This document shows, piece after piece, positions 40,670-52,094 of a stretch of 64,000 nt of DNA. Both the position numbers and the translations under genes were made by a program. The stretch is from positions 1 to 64,000 of the forward strand of contig NZ_JAJSDX010000001.1 of assembly GCF_021272205.1 (NCBI RefSeq), given 5' to 3'. Below the pieces are notes generated by a model. The model was not told where the DNA came from. It saw nothing but the letters and a program-made list of their open reading frames with translations, and did not search any database. The first letter of the stretch is position 1. Every line of letters starts with the position of its first letter. The stretch comes from Pantoea sp. Mb-10 (GTDB lineage Bacteria; Pseudomonadota; Gammaproteobacteria; Enterobacterales; Enterobacteriaceae).

Positions 40670-41710
40670 CTACGCTTTGTCACTCCTGGCTAATACAGCG
40701 TCAAGGCGCGCTGCAATCCTCGCGGGAACTTGCTTACGCACCGCCTGCTCTGCCTGTTCTATCGCCACGGCAAAGGCGCGTTCATTGGCCGCGCCGTGGC
40801 TTTTGATCACTGTCCCGCGCAATCCTAACAGACAAGCGCCATTGTACTGGTCGGGGTTGAGATGGCCGAAACGTGCAGCCAGACGCTTTTGTATCAAGCG
40901 CCCGAGCAATGTCATCCACCAAGCCCGTTTTTTTCCTTCACCTGACGATTTGAGCAGGGAAAGAAACATTCTTACCACGCCTTCCATGGTCTTCAACGTG
41001 ACATTACCCACGAAGCCATCACAGACCAGCACGTCCGTTTTGCCGGTGAGGAGATCGTTCCCCTCGAGGTAACCAATATAGTTGAGATGCGGCGTCTCAC
41101 GCAGTACCGCAGAGGCGGCGCGGATGGTTTCCAGTCCTTTGGTCTCTTCCTGACCAATGTTCAAGAGCGCCACACGCGGTTGCGGAATGTCCAATACCTC
41201 TTCCGCCATAACCGCCCCCATCACGGCAAACTGCACCAGCATCGTGCTGTCTGAATCGACATTCGCGCCGAGGTCCAGCAGCACCGTTTTGCCATGCTGT
41301 TGATGCGGCAATACCGTCATCAACGCCGGACGTTCAATGCCATCCAGCGGCTTCAATAATAGTTTTGCCAGGCCCATCAGCGCCCCGGTATTTCCGGCGC
41401 TCACGCAGGCCTGAGCGGTGCCCGCTTTTACCAGCTCCAGTGCCACGCGCATTGACGTTCCACGGCTGTTGCGAACCGCCTGTGCGGGTTTAGCATCGCT
41501 TGCAATAACCGATTCGGCAGGAACAACCTGCACACGCCCCATTAAAGAGGAATCCGCTTTGGCAAGAAATGACGTGATGATGTCGGGATCGCCGACCAGA
41601 AGAAGATACAGCTGCGAATGAGAGGCCAGTGCCTGCAAGGATGCAGGCACTGTCACGCAGGGACCGAAATCCCCGCCCATGGCATCAACTGCCAGGGTCA
41701 AACGTGTCAA
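40670..41710 (-). CDS. plsX: Phosphate acyltransferase PlsX
   Basis: Makes acyl-phosphate from acyl-ACP for phospholipid synthesis. DAMGGDFGP at the start, [16 protein letters not shown] and [15 protein letters not shown] are family motifs. 346 residues. It lies 27 bp after rpmF. Confidence 0.96.
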   Translation of the reverse strand: MTRLTLAVDAMGGDFGPCVTVPASLQALASHSQLYLLLVGDPDIITSFLAKADSSLMGRVQVVPAESVIASDAKPAQAVRNSRGTSMRVALELVKAGTAQACVSAGNTGALMGLAKLLLKPLDGIERPALMTVLPHQQHGKTVLLDLGANVDSDSTMLVQFAVMGAVMAEEVLDIPQPRVALLNIGQEETKGLETIRAASAVLRETPHLNYIGYLEGNDLLTGKTDVLVCDGFVGNVTLKTMEGVVRMFLSLLKSSGEGKKRAWWMTLLGRLIQKRLAARFGHLNPDQYNGACLLGLRGTVIKSHGAANERAFAVAIEQAEQAVRKQVPARIAARLDAVLARSDKA

Positions 41711-41737
41711 GGTATCGCCTTGCGTAAACGCAAAGAA

Positions 41738-41908
41738 TTACTTGGTGATAACCTTGCGACCGCGGTAGTAGCCATCCGCAGTGATGTGGTGACGCAGATG
41801 AGTTTCACCAGAAACTTTATCTACTGACAGAGTGGTAGTGGTCAGCGCATCGTGCGAACGACGCATACCACGCTTAGAACGGGTTGGTTTATTCTGTTGT
41901 ACGGCCAT
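41738..41908 (-). CDS. rpmF: 50S ribosomal protein L32
   Basis: A 56-residue basic protein: [20 protein letters not shown], then a Thr-rich segment, then [16 protein letters not shown] lies before ATG 41908. It lies between yceD and plsX, the standard enterobacterial order. Confidence 0.98.
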   Translation of the reverse strand: MAVQQNKPTRSKRGMRRSHDALTTTTLSVDKVSGETHLRHHITADGYYRGRKVITK

Positions 41909-41922
41909 GGACCTTACTCCTA

Positions 41923-42444
41923 TTACTTACGCTTTAAACTGGCTAATACGGCAAATGGATTTGGCTTTTCTGCCTCTTCAGGCAGCTGGCCAAAGACCAT
42001 GTCCGCGTCGGACACTTCACAGTGTTCAGATTCATGCACCGGAACCACAGGCAGCGCGAGAATGAGCTCATCCTCGATAACTGCCAGCAAGTCGATTTCA
42101 CCGAAATCGTTGACATCAACTGGCTCGTAGGCTTCCGGCAGCGCTTCGGCCTGTTCATTAGAGGAAACAGGACTGAAGCAATAGCTTACGTGAACGTGTT
42201 GAGGGAAAGGTTGGTTGCAGCGCTGACACGACAACGTAACCCGCACTTCGGCAGTTCCCTGCAGAACCGCGAGACGCTGGTTGTCAACCGCAAACGACAT
42301 GGCACATTCCACATCACTGTCCACACTCACGACCGATTCGTTCAAACGCGCCACCAATTCAGGTGCATAGACACCCTGATAATCAAGGCGTTTTTGCGCG
42401 GCGCGGACCGGATCGAGCGTCAGGGGTAATTTTACCTTTTGCAT
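41923..42444 (-). CDS. yceD: YceD (DUF177), 23S rRNA accumulation protein
   Basis: 173 residues, with CQRCNQPF matching the Cys pair of the family and an acidic centre. E. coli YceD is linked to 23S rRNA accumulation; its mechanism is unclear. It is co-transcribed with rpmF, 14 bp away. Confidence 0.94.
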   Translation of the reverse strand: MQKVKLPLTLDPVRAAQKRLDYQGVYAPELVARLNESVVSVDSDVECAMSFAVDNQRLAVLQGTAEVRVTLSCQRCNQPFPQHVHVSYCFSPVSSNEQAEALPEAYEPVDVNDFGEIDLLAVIEDELILALPVVPVHESEHCEVSDADMVFGQLPEEAEKPNPFAVLASLKRK

Positions 42445-42584
42445 AGGGCGCGCATATTAACTTTGTAACGTCTTAGAGTCAAAGAAAAAGGCCGGATTAC
42501 AGCATCTTTCACCCGTTAGTCGCATCCAGTGCGGCGCATAGTTTAAAATGCCTGTCACCTTTACGCTATCTATTCTGTAAAAAA

Positions 42585-43169
42585 ATGATGATACCGCTCG
42601 TTCTGGCCTCAACCTCCCCTTTTCGTCAGGCTTTACTTAGCAAGCTGGGCCTGCCTTTCATTAGCGCCGCGCCAAACTGCGATGAAACACCGCATCCCGG
42701 CGAACCTGCCTCGGCGCTAGTTGAACGCCTGGCGCTGGAGAAAGCCCGCTCGCTAGCGTCGGCCTATCCCGAAAGCTGGATCATTGGCTCCGACCAAGTC
42801 TGTGTTGTCAACGGGCGCATCACGGGTAAACCCCATACAGCGGAAAATGCGCGATCGCAGCTCGCCGCCGCCAGTGGACAAATCGTGACGTTTTATACCG
42901 GACTGGCGTTGATCCATCCTCAGCGTCACCAACAGCAGGTCATCTGTGAGCCCTTTAATGTTCATTTTCGCAGCCTTTCACCGAGTGAAATTGAACATTA
43001 CGTCGCTAAAGAGCAGCCGCTAAACTGCGCCGGCAGTTTTAAAAGTGAAGGCATGGGGGTTTGTCTGTTTGATAAACTGGAAGGGCGCGATCCCAACACG
43101 TTGATTGGATTACCGCTTATTGCGCTCAATGACATGCTAAGAAGCGTGGGCATCAATGCATTAGCATGA
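42585..43169 (+). CDS. yceF: Maf-family nucleotide pyrophosphatase YceF (m7GTP)
   Basis: Hydrolyses modified nucleotides such as m7GTP in E. coli. Maf motifs: [42 protein letters not shown] and [12 protein letters not shown]. 194 residues; ATG 42588 is an alternative start by one codon. It converges on rluC with 15 bp between. Confidence 0.95.
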   Translation: MMIPLVLASTSPFRQALLSKLGLPFISAAPNCDETPHPGEPASALVERLALEKARSLASAYPESWIIGSDQVCVVNGRITGKPHTAENARSQLAAASGQIVTFYTGLALIHPQRHQQQVICEPFNVHFRSLSPSEIEHYVAKEQPLNCAGSFKSEGMGVCLFDKLEGRDPNTLIGLPLIALNDMLRSVGINALA

Positions 43170-43184
43170 TGCCCGTCATGGCCA

Positions 43185-44135
43185 CTATTTTTTGCGCAAC
43201 TGCGCGAGGCACGTTTTCAACGCCGCATCAAGCGGCGCTTCCATGCGTAAGGTTTCGCCGGTATGAGGATGCGTGAAGGTGAGCGCGGCCGCGTGCAAAA
43301 ACAGGCGCGCCAGCCCTGTACTGGCCAGCTCACGATCAAACTCGCGGTCGCCGTAGCGATCGTCGAAGGCAATGGGATGTCCACCATGCAGCGTATGGAC
43401 ACGAATCTGGTGCGTCCGTCCGGTCACCGGGCTGGCTTTCACCAGCGTCGCGAAGCCGAAACGCTCTTCCACTTTAAAACGCGTTTCAGAGGGTTTCCCC
43501 TCCGCACTCACGCGCACAATGCGTTCACCACTCTGGAGAATATTTTTCAGCAGCGGCGCCTGGACGACTTTCAAATGTGAAGGCCAGTCGCCGCGCACCA
43601 GAGCCAGGTAATCTTTCTGCATGCCCTTTTCGCGCAGCTGTTCATGCAATGCGCGCAGCGCAGAGCGTTTTTTGGCGACCAGCAAAATACCGGACGTATC
43701 GCGATCGAGCCGGTGAACCAGCTCCAGGAAACGGGCTTCAGGACGCAGCGCACGCAGCCCTTCAATCACGCCAAAACTTAATCCGCTGCCGCCGTGCACG
43801 GCCGTACCGGCCGGTTTGTTAAGCACCAGCAGATAATCGTCTTCGTACAGGATGGCATGCGCCAACGCGGCAACTTTATCCAGCTTCGGCGATACCGCTT
43901 GCTCCTCGCGCTCTGCGACGCGCACGGGAGGAACGCGGATCTCATCGCCGTCTTCCAGTTTGTATTCGGGTTTAACGCGCTTTTTATTTACCCGCACCTC
44001 GCCTTTACGCAGGATGCGATAAATCATGCTCTTGGGCACGCCTTTCAGCTGAGTGCGCAAAAAATTGTCAATGCGCTGCCCGGCATTTTCAGCCGTAATG
44101 GCGACATATTGTACGCCAGGATTCTCTGTTTTCAT
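43185..44135 (-). CDS. rluC: 23S rRNA pseudouridine(955/2504/2580) synthase
   Basis: RluA-family enzyme. N-terminal S4 domain (residues about 18-75, [20 protein letters not shown]). The catalytic Asp lies in [26 protein letters not shown] supports the family. 316 residues. Divergent from rne. Confidence 0.97.
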   Translation of the reverse strand: MKTENPGVQYVAITAENAGQRIDNFLRTQLKGVPKSMIYRILRKGEVRVNKKRVKPEYKLEDGDEIRVPPVRVAEREEQAVSPKLDKVAALAHAILYEDDYLLVLNKPAGTAVHGGSGLSFGVIEGLRALRPEARFLELVHRLDRDTSGILLVAKKRSALRALHEQLREKGMQKDYLALVRGDWPSHLKVVQAPLLKNILQSGERIVRVSAEGKPSETRFKVEERFGFATLVKASPVTGRTHQIRVHTLHGGHPIAFDDRYGDREFDRELASTGLARLFLHAAALTFTHPHTGETLRMEAPLDAALKTCLAQLRKK

Positions 44136-44708
44136 GGCGGCGATTCTAATTAGTGTCCCCTAATAGCGCCACCCCTTTTTCTATGCTTAACTCTCAGCGT
44201 AACGCGTTTAAGCGCGTTAGATTGATGACTTTTGCAGCGTTATGATGAATAGCCCGGCAAATGAATCAGTTAAGGATCGACAAACTTCACAGCTCGGTAA
44301 AAGTCGCCTTGCTATATGTTGGTCAGCAATGGAATAATGCAAAGGTTTCTGACCTGGAAAGTATCAGGCGGAAAAAAGAGCGAAATTAAGGTATTTTGCC
44401 CGATGAAACGAACACGCGGCAATGGCGTAAGACGTGAAGTTAAATCAGGCACTTAGCGGGCTGCGGGTTGCGGCCTGGACGACAGACTGGGATGTGTGGA
44501 TTTTTTGATTACCGTGTAGCACTTCCACCTTCAGGCGCTGGTTTTCCTTATGAAAAACAGGCCACCGACAAGATTTGCGCCTCTATAGCCGCCGACAACC
44601 GTGAGGTTGACGTCAGTGCATGCAGACACGAGGCCATCGGTTGATTCTCGTCCAGGGTAACGATGCCCGCAGCTTTATCACTCATGTGAGAATAACGAGT
44701 AAGTCACG
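44136..44708 (+). other. rne leader and rluC/rne divergent promoter region
   Basis: 573 bp with no supported gene. In E. coli the long rne 5' UTR has hairpins through which RNase E controls its own mRNA. A similar long leader is present here, with inverted-repeat stretches such as AACGCGTTTAAGCGCGTT near 44202. I did not fold it. Confidence 0.6.
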
Positions 44709-47700
44709 ATGAAAAGAATGTTAATTAACGCAACTCAGCAGGAGGAGTTGCGCGTTGCCCTGGTTGATGGACAACGTCTGTACGATCTGGATATCGAAAG
44801 CCCAGGACACGAGCAGAAAAAAGCCAATATCTACAAAGGAAAAATCACCCGCGTTGAACCTAGCCTTGAAGCGGCATTTGTCGACTACGGTGCAGAGCGT
44901 CACGGTTTTCTCCCTCTTAAAGAAGTTTCCCGCGAATATTTTCCTGCTAATTACAACGCGCACGGTCGCCCTAATATCAAAGATGTGCTGCGCGAAGGAC
45001 AGGAAGTTATCGTTCAGATAGATAAAGAAGAGCGCGGTAACAAAGGCGCTGCGCTAACGACCTTTATCTCCCTGGCGGGCAGCTATTTAGTGTTAATGCC
45101 CAACAATCCCCGCGCAGGCGGTATTTCACGCCGCATTGAGGGCGATGACCGCACCGAGCTGAAAGAGGCGCTGTCGGCGCTGGAACTGCCGGACGGCATG
45201 GGCCTGATCGTGCGCACGGCGGGCGTTGGCAAATCCGCCGAATCCCTGCAGTGGGATTTGAGTTTCCGCCTCAAGCACTGGGAAGCCATCAAAAAAGCCG
45301 CTGACAGCCGCCCTGCTCCGTTCCTTATCCATCAGGAAAGTAACGTGATCGTGCGCGCCTTCCGCGACTATCTGCGCCAGGATATCGGTGAGATTCTGAT
45401 CGACAACCCAAAAGTGCTTGAGCTGGCGCGCCAGCATATCGCTGCACTGGGCCGTCCCGATTTCAGCAGCAAAATAAAACTGTACACCGGTGAGATCCCG
45501 CTGTTCAGTCATTATCAGATTGAGTCGCAAATTGAATCAGCCTTCCAGCGCGAAGTGCGTCTGCCTTCAGGCGGTTCGATCGTTATCGACAGCACCGAAG
45601 CGCTGACGGCCATCGACATCAACTCGGCACGTGCGACTCGCGGTGGCGACATTGAAGAAACCGCCTTTAACACCAACCTGGAAGCGGCGGATGAAATCGC
45701 GCGCCAGCTGCGCCTGCGCGACCTGGGTGGCCTGATTGTTATCGATTTTATCGACATGACGCCTGTGCGCCATCAGCGCGCGGTTGAAAACCGTCTGCGC
45801 GAAGCCGTCCGTCAAGATCGCGCCCGTATTCAAATCAGCCACATTTCTCGCTTTGGTCTGCTGGAGATGTCGCGTCAGCGCCTCAGCCCGTCGTTGGGTG
45901 AATCCAGCCATCATGTCTGCCCGCGCTGTAGCGGTACCGGCACCATTCGCGACAACGAATCGCTGTCACTCTCTATTCTGCGCCTGATTGAAGAAGAAGC
46001 GCTGAAAGACAACACCAAAGAAGTGCACGCCATTGTGCCCGTTCCGGTGGCGTCTTACCTGCTGAACGAAAAACGCGAAGCGGTCAGTGCCATCGAAAAG
46101 CGTCAAGGTGGCGTGCGTGCGGTGATCGTGCCAAACGAACAGATGGAAACGCCGCACTATTCGGTGCTGCGCGTGCGTAAAGGCGAAGAAACGCAAACGC
46201 TCTCTTATCATCTGCCAAAACTGCATGAAGCAGAAATGGCGATGCCGTCAGAAGAAGAGCACGCTGAGCGCCGCCGTCCTGAACAACCGGCTTTAGCCGC
46301 CTTTGTCATGCCTGATGCGCCGCCAGCGCCGGTTGAGGTGGAAAAACCCGCGGTTCAGCCGAAGATGGAGACCAAGCCAGCCGCTGCCCCTGCCGCAACG
46401 GTGACGACCGGCTTCATGGGGCGCCTAATTGGCGGCCTGAAAAAGCTGTTTGCGCCTGAAGCCGCCGCACCGGCACCTGTTGAAGAGAAGCAGGACGTTC
46501 AGGCTGAGCAGAGTGAAAACACGCAGCAGCGTGGTGAACGCCGTAGCAACAACAACAATCGTCGTAATAACAATCGCCGTGAACGCACGCCGCGCAATGG
46601 TGAAAACGCTGGACGTGAAGCGCGTGAGCCACGCGAGTCACGTGAACCGCGTGAAGCCCGCGAATCGCGTGAACCCCGTGAGCCGCGTGAAAACAGCGAC
46701 AACCGCCGCAATAAGCGTCAGCAAGAGCCGCGTGGTGAGCGTCCTGAACTGACGGAAGAGCAGCTGCAGCAGCGTGATGAACAGCAGCAGCAGCGTCGTG
46801 AGCAGCGCGCTGAGCGTCAGCGTCGCCGTCAGGAAGAGAAGCGCAATCAGCAGCAAGAAGCCAAAGCCGCTGAGACCGTACAGCCTGAGGTGGTAGAAGA
46901 AGCCGCTACGCAGGAAGACGATCGTGTTCAGGTGATGCCGCGCCGTAAACCGCGCCAGCTTAACCAACGCGTGCGCGTGGGTGAGACCCGTGAACAAACG
47001 GCCGACGTTGCGCCAGTTGCTGCAGCTGCAACCGAACCGCATGCTGACGTGCAGGCGCAACCCGAGGCAGCGCACGATAATCAGGATGAGAACGAGAACC
47101 GTGATGGCGCAAATATGCCACGTCGTTCGCGTCGTTCGCCACGCCACCTGCGCGTAAGCGGTCAACGTCGTCGTCGCTATCGTGATGAGCGCTACCCGAC
47201 CCAATCGGCAATGCCGCTGGAATCTGCCGCCGCTTCGCCAGAAATGGCCTCGGGTAAAGTGTGGATCAGCTACCCTGTCGCACAGACCCAAGACGAGCAG
47301 GCCATGCAGGCGGATGCAGCCGATGCCGCTCAGATCGACACCGCTGCTGCGGTGGCACTGCCTGCCGCAGAAAGTGTTGCGCCAGCAGACGTGACCTCAA
47401 ACCGTGCTGACGAAGCGGTGCATCAGGCTGAACCGCAGGCACAGGTTGATGTGCCAGTGGTAAACACCGATGACCTGACGCCGGTTGCCGCCCCGGTTAA
47501 CGCCGAGCCTGCTGTTATCTCTGCCGCTGACGACGCTGTCGCCCAGACGATTGCGGCACAGGCGGAACCCGTAGCTGAGACGCCAGCGCACCACGGTGAC
47601 ATGGCTGCCGAGCAAGAAACGATCGCGCAGCAGGCGCCCGTTGAGGTTGCACCGGCGCTTGAAGCGCAAGTGGATGAGGTGCTGAGCGCGCCGGTCGCCG

Positions 47701-47963
47701 CTGAGGCACCGTCAGCGCCGATCGCCGAACCCCATGCGCCTGTCGCTGCGCGTGACACTGCCGTTAACGGTGATGAGACGCGTTTCAAGCATCACGCTAC
47801 CGCGCCGATGACCAAAGCGCCCGCGCCAGCATGGGAACCGGAACCGGCTCGCGCTAGCGACTGGGTTCGCCCTGCATTCGCCTTCGATGGCCGCGGTTCT
47901 GCGGGTGGTCACAGCGCGACGCATCAGGCCACCGCGCCAGCTACCCGTCCGGAAAGCGCATAA
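44709..47963 (+). CDS. rne: Ribonuclease E
   Basis: Essential endoribonuclease and scaffold of the RNA degradosome. The catalytic half (about residues 1-510) has an S1 domain after residue 35, the DNase I-like site [20 protein letters not shown] and LIVIDFIDM with the two catalytic Asp, and the zinc-link CPRCSGTG. Near residue 570 [20 protein letters not shown] is the membrane anchor. The C-terminal half is disordered: an Arg-rich RNA-binding region (620-760) with a repeated REP/RES/REA tract, then an Ala/Pro/Glu-rich acidic tail ending near [13 protein letters not shown], probably the PNPase-binding tip. Length 1084 (E. coli 1061). Confidence 0.97.
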   Translation: MKRMLINATQQEELRVALVDGQRLYDLDIESPGHEQKKANIYKGKITRVEPSLEAAFVDYGAERHGFLPLKEVSREYFPANYNAHGRPNIKDVLREGQEVIVQIDKEERGNKGAALTTFISLAGSYLVLMPNNPRAGGISRRIEGDDRTELKEALSALELPDGMGLIVRTAGVGKSAESLQWDLSFRLKHWEAIKKAADSRPAPFLIHQESNVIVRAFRDYLRQDIGEILIDNPKVLELARQHIAALGRPDFSSKIKLYTGEIPLFSHYQIESQIESAFQREVRLPSGGSIVIDSTEALTAIDINSARATRGGDIEETAFNTNLEAADEIARQLRLRDLGGLIVIDFIDMTPVRHQRAVENRLREAVRQDRARIQISHISRFGLLEMSRQRLSPSLGESSHHVCPRCSGTGTIRDNESLSLSILRLIEEEALKDNTKEVHAIVPVPVASYLLNEKREAVSAIEKRQGGVRAVIVPNEQMETPHYSVLRVRKGEETQTLSYHLPKLHEAEMAMPSEEEHAERRRPEQPALAAFVMPDAPPAPVEVEKPAVQPKMETKPAAAPAATVTTGFMGRLIGGLKKLFAPEAAAPAPVEEKQDVQAEQSENTQQRGERRSNNNNRRNNNRRERTPRNGENAGREAREPRESREPREARESREPREPRENSDNRRNKRQQEPRGERPELTEEQLQQRDEQQQQRREQRAERQRRRQEEKRNQQQEAKAAETVQPEVVEEAATQEDDRVQVMPRRKPRQLNQRVRVGETREQTADVAPVAAAATEPHADVQAQPEAAHDNQDENENRDGANMPRRSRRSPRHLRVSGQRRRRYRDERYPTQSAMPLESAAASPEMASGKVWISYPVAQTQDEQAMQADAADAAQIDTAAAVALPAAESVAPADVTSNRADEAVHQAEPQAQVDVPVVNTDDLTPVAAPVNAEPAVISAADDAVAQTIAAQAEPVAETPAHHGDMAAEQETIAQQAPVEVAPALEAQVDEVLSAPVAAEAPSAPIAEPHAPVAARDTAVNGDETRFKHHATAPMTKAPAPAWEPEPARASDWVRPAFAFDGRGSAGGHSATHQATAPATRPESA
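46614..46694 (+). repeat. 9-bp coding repeat in rne (R-E-x tract)
   Basis: Nine consecutive units of CG(T/C)-GA(A/G)-NNN encode residues 636-662 as Arg-Glu followed by Ala, Pro, Ser or Asn. It lies in the Arg-rich RNA-binding part of RNase E. Confidence 0.85.
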
Positions 47964-47984
47964 CTGCGCCACGTCCGTCTCGGT

Positions 47985-48011
47985 AAACCCCGGCTTGTCC
48001 GGGGTTTTTTT
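47985..48011 (+). terminator. rne terminator
   Basis: AACCCCGG / CCGGGGTT stem-loop followed by seven T, 22 bp past rne. Confidence 0.93.
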
Positions 48012-48340
48012 ATGGCCTGCGTTTACCGCCCTGCCACCTGACCGCTCTCACCGTGATGCCCGCACTTCCTGCACCGCTTCCCTGCCGGTTTAGCCGATTG
48101 TAGTGCCCTCTTCTCATTCACCCTGCGTCACGCTCGCGGCTCGCCCCATCGGCATAATGACGGGCGGCCGACCACCAAGCGGTAAAGACCCCGCCATCTC
48201 CTGGCGAGGCGCTGGGCAGCTTGACCACAAAAGATCGTCACCGTATCGGATGCCCCGAAGCCGTCCGCGCTTGGCTGTGCGTGCCAAGTATGATGGTTAG
48301 CAACCCTGCGTCATCGACAACACCCGCTCAACAGACAGGC
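48012..48340. other. Non-coding stretch between the rne and flgL terminators
   Basis: About 330 bp between two facing terminators. No gene, RNA or repeat was recognised. Confidence 0.6.
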
Positions 48341-48376
48341 AAAAAAAATCCCACGGCCCCGAAGGGCGGTGGGAGA
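48341..48376 (-). terminator. flgL terminator
   Basis: CCCAC-G-GCCC / GGGC-G-GTGGG stem-loop with an eight-base T-run on the minus strand, 49 bp past flgL. Confidence 0.85.
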
Positions 48377-48425
48377 AACTAAGCGCACCCGGTTTAAGCG
48401 CGCTCAAATATTCAGGACAGGTTAA

Positions 48426-49388
48426 TTAAGAGTTAAGCTGGAACAGTGACATCTTAGACATGTCTGTAAAGGTTTTATAAGAAGCCTGCAACGCCGTCTG
48501 CTTCATGGTGTAGCTGGAGATCGCGGCGGTGTAATCCACATCCACCAGGTTACTCATCTGCGAGTCCAGGATCAGCTTACGGTCGTCAGACTGCTGTCCG
48601 AGCTTATCCAACTCGTCCATTTTGGTACCGATATCGGAACGGACCTTAAGCACATTATCCAGCGCGTTGTTCAGGCCGCGGTTGGATTTCGCCATGGTGT
48701 TTTTTGCGCTTTCGATGTCGGCATCACTGGCGTTGGCCAGCGGCACCTTCAAGGACGCAATCGCGCTATCCAGCATATTAAAAATGTTTTTCTCGCTGGC
48801 AGAACCATCGGGCTCAGGCTTGGCATTGCTGGTCAGCGCCATAAACACGTTGTTGCCCGTATCACCTACGTTCATGGTGCGGCTGTCATCCACTTTCTGC
48901 GAGATAGCCTCGGTGCCACCCACGTAGGTGACTGCACTACCGGTGTCACTGAACGGCGGCTGATCGGTTTTGTAGCCAGCAAAAATATAGCGTCCATTGC
49001 CGTCACGGCTATTGGCTTGGCCCAGGATCTGATCGCGTATCCCTTGCAGCTGCGTAGCATAAGAGGCGCGGTCTTCATCATTGAGCGTGCCGGTTGAGGC
49101 CGCCACCACAATCTCTTTGGCTTTCGTGATGGCCGTCGTCACGCTGCTCAAAGCGTTCTCTTCCATCGACAAGCTTTGGTCAGCAAAATTGCGGGCGGTG
49201 CCATACTGGCTGCTCACCGCCTGCGCCTGCGATAACACCACGGCGCGCGAAGCAGCGATGGGATCGTCGGAGGGATTATTGACCCGACGGCCGGTAGAAA
49301 GTTGCTCACCCACTTTCAACCAGGAGGATTGCGATTCACTGATTCCGCGCACCTGCTGGTCAAAAATCATACTCGTACTCAGACGCAT
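48426..49388 (-). CDS. flgL: Flagellar hook-filament junction protein FlgL (HAP3)
   Basis: Forms the adapter between hook and filament with FlgK. The N-terminal flagellin-like helix (MRLSTSMIFDQQVRGISESQ, GRRVNNPSDDPIAASRAVVL) and the C-terminal helix ending FTDMSKMSLFQLNS are intact. 320 residues (E. coli 317). 15 bp after flgK. Confidence 0.97.
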   Translation of the reverse strand: MRLSTSMIFDQQVRGISESQSSWLKVGEQLSTGRRVNNPSDDPIAASRAVVLSQAQAVSSQYGTARNFADQSLSMEENALSSVTTAITKAKEIVVAASTGTLNDEDRASYATQLQGIRDQILGQANSRDGNGRYIFAGYKTDQPPFSDTGSAVTYVGGTEAISQKVDDSRTMNVGDTGNNVFMALTSNAKPEPDGSASEKNIFNMLDSAIASLKVPLANASDADIESAKNTMAKSNRGLNNALDNVLKVRSDIGTKMDELDKLGQQSDDRKLILDSQMSNLVDVDYTAAISSYTMKQTALQASYKTFTDMSKMSLFQLNS

Positions 49389-49403
49389 ACCTTACTCCTC
49401 TTA

Positions 49404-51035
49404 TTAGCGAATGCTGATCAGCGCGTTAAAGATCGCACTGGCCGTCTGCAGAACCTGCGCATTCGCCATATAGAACTGCTGATATTTCGACAAGTTGGCG
49501 TACTCTTCATCAAGGTTAACGCCCGATACGGATTGCTGGCGATCGCTCAGCTGCGTCACTACGCTTTTCTGCGTGGTGCTGGCGGTATCCAGAGAGTTCG
49601 TCTTGTTCCCCACCGTGCTCACCAGGCTGGCATACGCCTGCGAAACGGTCGCGTTGCCATTAACAATTTTGGTGTCCTGCAGATTCAGCAGTTTTTTGGC
49701 ATTGGTGTTATCACTTTCACCGCTGGTGGCGCTGGCCGCGGCGGCAATTTGCGACTCATCGGTAATGGCGACGGTCATGCCGTTGATCACGTCCTGAACC
49801 GGCTTCACCAGGAAACTGTCTTTGTTGCCCGGGGTGCCGCTTGGCGTCAGCTTCAGTCCGTCAAAGTTCAGCGAGCCATCGGCAGCAGGCGTCACGTTAA
49901 AATTCACGTTGTCTGACATGCGCGTCACAGACCAGGTGCCGCTGTTGTAGCTCACCGTGTAGTTAGATGCCTTAATGGCGTTGGTGTCAGACCAAGCCGC
50001 GGTAATACTCACATTAGAGCTGTTTTTGGTATTACCCAATACCGTTGGAGAACCAATGGTGAAAAAGTCTGTACCGGCGTCGCCGTTGCTGTCGAAGCCC
50101 TGCTTGTGCACGGTATTGAAGCTGGTCGTAAACGCAGCAGCCAATTGTCCAAGCTGGTTTTGCGCGCCATCCAAATCCTCAGAACGGAATTTAAACAGGC
50201 CGCCCAGTGAACCGGTGGGAATGTTCTTTTCCGCGATTTGCACGTTGCCCGCTTGTTTATCAACGTAACCGACCGTAAGGCGCGAATTATCAGCGCTGGA
50301 CGGCATAGCGACCAAACTGGTGGCATTGCTGCCGTTGACCAGCGTGATGCCATTCATCGATACGATATAGCTGCCGTCCTGCTGCGCCACGGTCACACCG
50401 ACGACGTTGTTGAGGTTGTTCACTAGCTGATCGCGCTGATCCATCAGATCGTTCGGTACCGCGCCGCCGCCAGTAGAGAGCTTCGCGATCTGTGTGTTCA
50501 GGTCAGCAATCTGGCTGGTGAAGGTATTGATCTGATTAACGCTCGACGACACATCGGTGTTGACGTTGTTCTGCATGTTGCTTAAGTACTGCGCCGTGGT
50601 CTGGAACTGATTCACGAGCCCCTGCGCATAGCCGAGCATAGACTGACGGGCAGACGGATCGCTGGCGTTGCTCACCACGTTCTGTACGTTATTGAAAAAG
50701 TTTTGAATCGATGAAGAGAGGCTGGTCGTCGACGTCGACAGCAGGTCATCGATATTCGAAATCTGGTTGTACTGCGTATTCACTGCATTGTAATTGGCGC
50801 TGGAACCACGCAGCTGAGCGGTAATAAAGTCATCATACTCACGCTGAACGCCAGACACCTTCACGCCGTTACCGTAATAGCTGTTACCCTGCAGGGTGCT
50901 GTTCGCCTGAGACAGGATAGTGGTCTGACGCGAGTAGCCCGCCACCGAGTAATTACTGATGTTATTGCTGGTGGTGCTTAAGGCAGCCTGTGCGGCGCTC
51001 AGCCCACTCATCGCTGAGTTAATTATGTTGGACAT
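49404..51035 (-). CDS. flgK: Flagellar hook-associated protein 1 FlgK
   Basis: First hook-filament junction protein. The N-terminus has MSGLSAAQAALSTTSNNISN and VAGYSRQTTIL; the C-terminus has SGVNLDEEYANLSKYQQFYM and ANAQVLQTASAIFNALISIR. 543 residues (E. coli 547). It has its own sigma-28 promoter upstream. It would have no hook to sit on if flgE is truly absent. Confidence 0.97.
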   Translation of the reverse strand: MSNIINSAMSGLSAAQAALSTTSNNISNYSVAGYSRQTTILSQANSTLQGNSYYGNGVKVSGVQREYDDFITAQLRGSSANYNAVNTQYNQISNIDDLLSTSTTSLSSSIQNFFNNVQNVVSNASDPSARQSMLGYAQGLVNQFQTTAQYLSNMQNNVNTDVSSSVNQINTFTSQIADLNTQIAKLSTGGGAVPNDLMDQRDQLVNNLNNVVGVTVAQQDGSYIVSMNGITLVNGSNATSLVAMPSSADNSRLTVGYVDKQAGNVQIAEKNIPTGSLGGLFKFRSEDLDGAQNQLGQLAAAFTTSFNTVHKQGFDSNGDAGTDFFTIGSPTVLGNTKNSSNVSITAAWSDTNAIKASNYTVSYNSGTWSVTRMSDNVNFNVTPAADGSLNFDGLKLTPSGTPGNKDSFLVKPVQDVINGMTVAITDESQIAAAASATSGESDNTNAKKLLNLQDTKIVNGNATVSQAYASLVSTVGNKTNSLDTASTTQKSVVTQLSDRQQSVSGVNLDEEYANLSKYQQFYMANAQVLQTASAIFNALISIR

Positions 51036-51117
51036 CTGGGTTCCTTTATTTCCCGTTAACCGGGCTGGCAGTCATCAGGGTAATCTGGCGGGCGTTGCGG
51101 CCCGCGTCATGAGACAG

Positions 51118-51144
51118 TTATCGGCGTGCTTAAGCGAAACTTGA
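51118..51144 (-). promoter_or_regulatory. Sigma-28 (FliA) promoter of flgKL
   Basis: Minus strand TCAAGTTT-N11-GCCGATAA, 7/8 and 8/8 against TAAAGTTT-N11-GCCGATAA. It lies in the flgJ-flgK gap, 83 bp upstream of flgK, and gives class-3 expression. Confidence 0.92.
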
Positions 51145-51153
51145 GGTGAAAGA

Positions 51154-52092
51154 TCAGAACAATGTGGTGATATCCTGGCTATAGGCCTTCACAACTTTTT
51201 CACCCATGTTCTTGAATTGCTGAATCATTCCCACCAGTTTTTGGGCGTATTTAGGATCGGTTGCGTAACCCGCCGCCTGCAGCGCGCGTGCGCCCTGCTC
51301 AGGGCTGGTGGCATTGGTTACCGCGGCATAGCGCGGATTGCGCGACAGCAGCTTCACGTAGTCGCTAAGCGCTTCCATATAAGAGCCATACACGCGGAAA
51401 CTGGCGCGCACTTTTTTCGCCACGCCGCCGTCATACTCGGTGGTCATGATATCAGTGGTCTCCCCCTGCCAATCGCCGGAGGCTTTAATCCCAAACACGT
51501 TATAGCTCGGCTTGCCGTCGCGCGTCAGAATCTGGCGCTGGCCCCAGCCGGATTCCAGCGCGGCCTGCGCCAGAATCAGGTGGTGCGGAATGCCGCTCTG
51601 CTGGCTGGCCACCTTCGCGGGCTGCGCCAACTGCGCGATAAAATCGTTGCTGTCAGAGGGCAAGCTGGCGGGTGAAACCGGCAAGCGCGGTACCGCTTTG
51701 CGCACCATCTGCTCCAGCTGCGTGGTCGGAAGGTTACTGTAGATGTAGCCATTTTCCAGCGGCATCGGCACGGTGCCCGCGCTTTCATCGGGCGCTGCGT
51801 TAGGCTGCATCTGCTTGACGATCATATCGGCCATCCCCAGACCGCGCTTGCCAATCTCTTGGGCAATCTGCTGATCGTACATCGATGTAAACATGCGTGT
51901 GGAGTCGTTGCTAAAGACGCCGTCTTTCGGCAACGCATCACGCATGCTCTTCAGCATCATCTGCACGAACATCCCTTCAACCTGCTTCGCCACCTGCAGC
52001 GCCTTGCCTTTCGGATCGGCACTGGCTTCACGTTTCAAGTCGTTAAGTGAGCGGCTGTCATAAGCCGCGTTCATCAGCGATTGCGTATCCAT
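51154..52092 (-). CDS. flgJ: Rod-capping peptidoglycan hydrolase FlgJ
   Basis: The N-terminal half (about 1-150) is the rod cap (VEGMFVQMMLKSMRDALPKD). The C-terminal half is a glucosaminidase that opens the cell wall (LILAQAALESGWGQRQI with the catalytic Glu, YNVFGIKASGDW). 312 residues (E. coli 313). Confidence 0.97.
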   Translation of the reverse strand: MDTQSLMNAAYDSRSLNDLKREASADPKGKALQVAKQVEGMFVQMMLKSMRDALPKDGVFSNDSTRMFTSMYDQQIAQEIGKRGLGMADMIVKQMQPNAAPDESAGTVPMPLENGYIYSNLPTTQLEQMVRKAVPRLPVSPASLPSDSNDFIAQLAQPAKVASQQSGIPHHLILAQAALESGWGQRQILTRDGKPSYNVFGIKASGDWQGETTDIMTTEYDGGVAKKVRASFRVYGSYMEALSDYVKLLSRNPRYAAVTNATSPEQGARALQAAGYATDPKYAQKLVGMIQQFKNMGEKVVKAYSQDITTLF

Positions 52093-52094
52093 GA

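Noticed and set aside
46638-47291. 217-codon minus-strand frame rich in Leu/Thr
   Set aside because: Shadow of the repetitive, Arg-rich part of rne.
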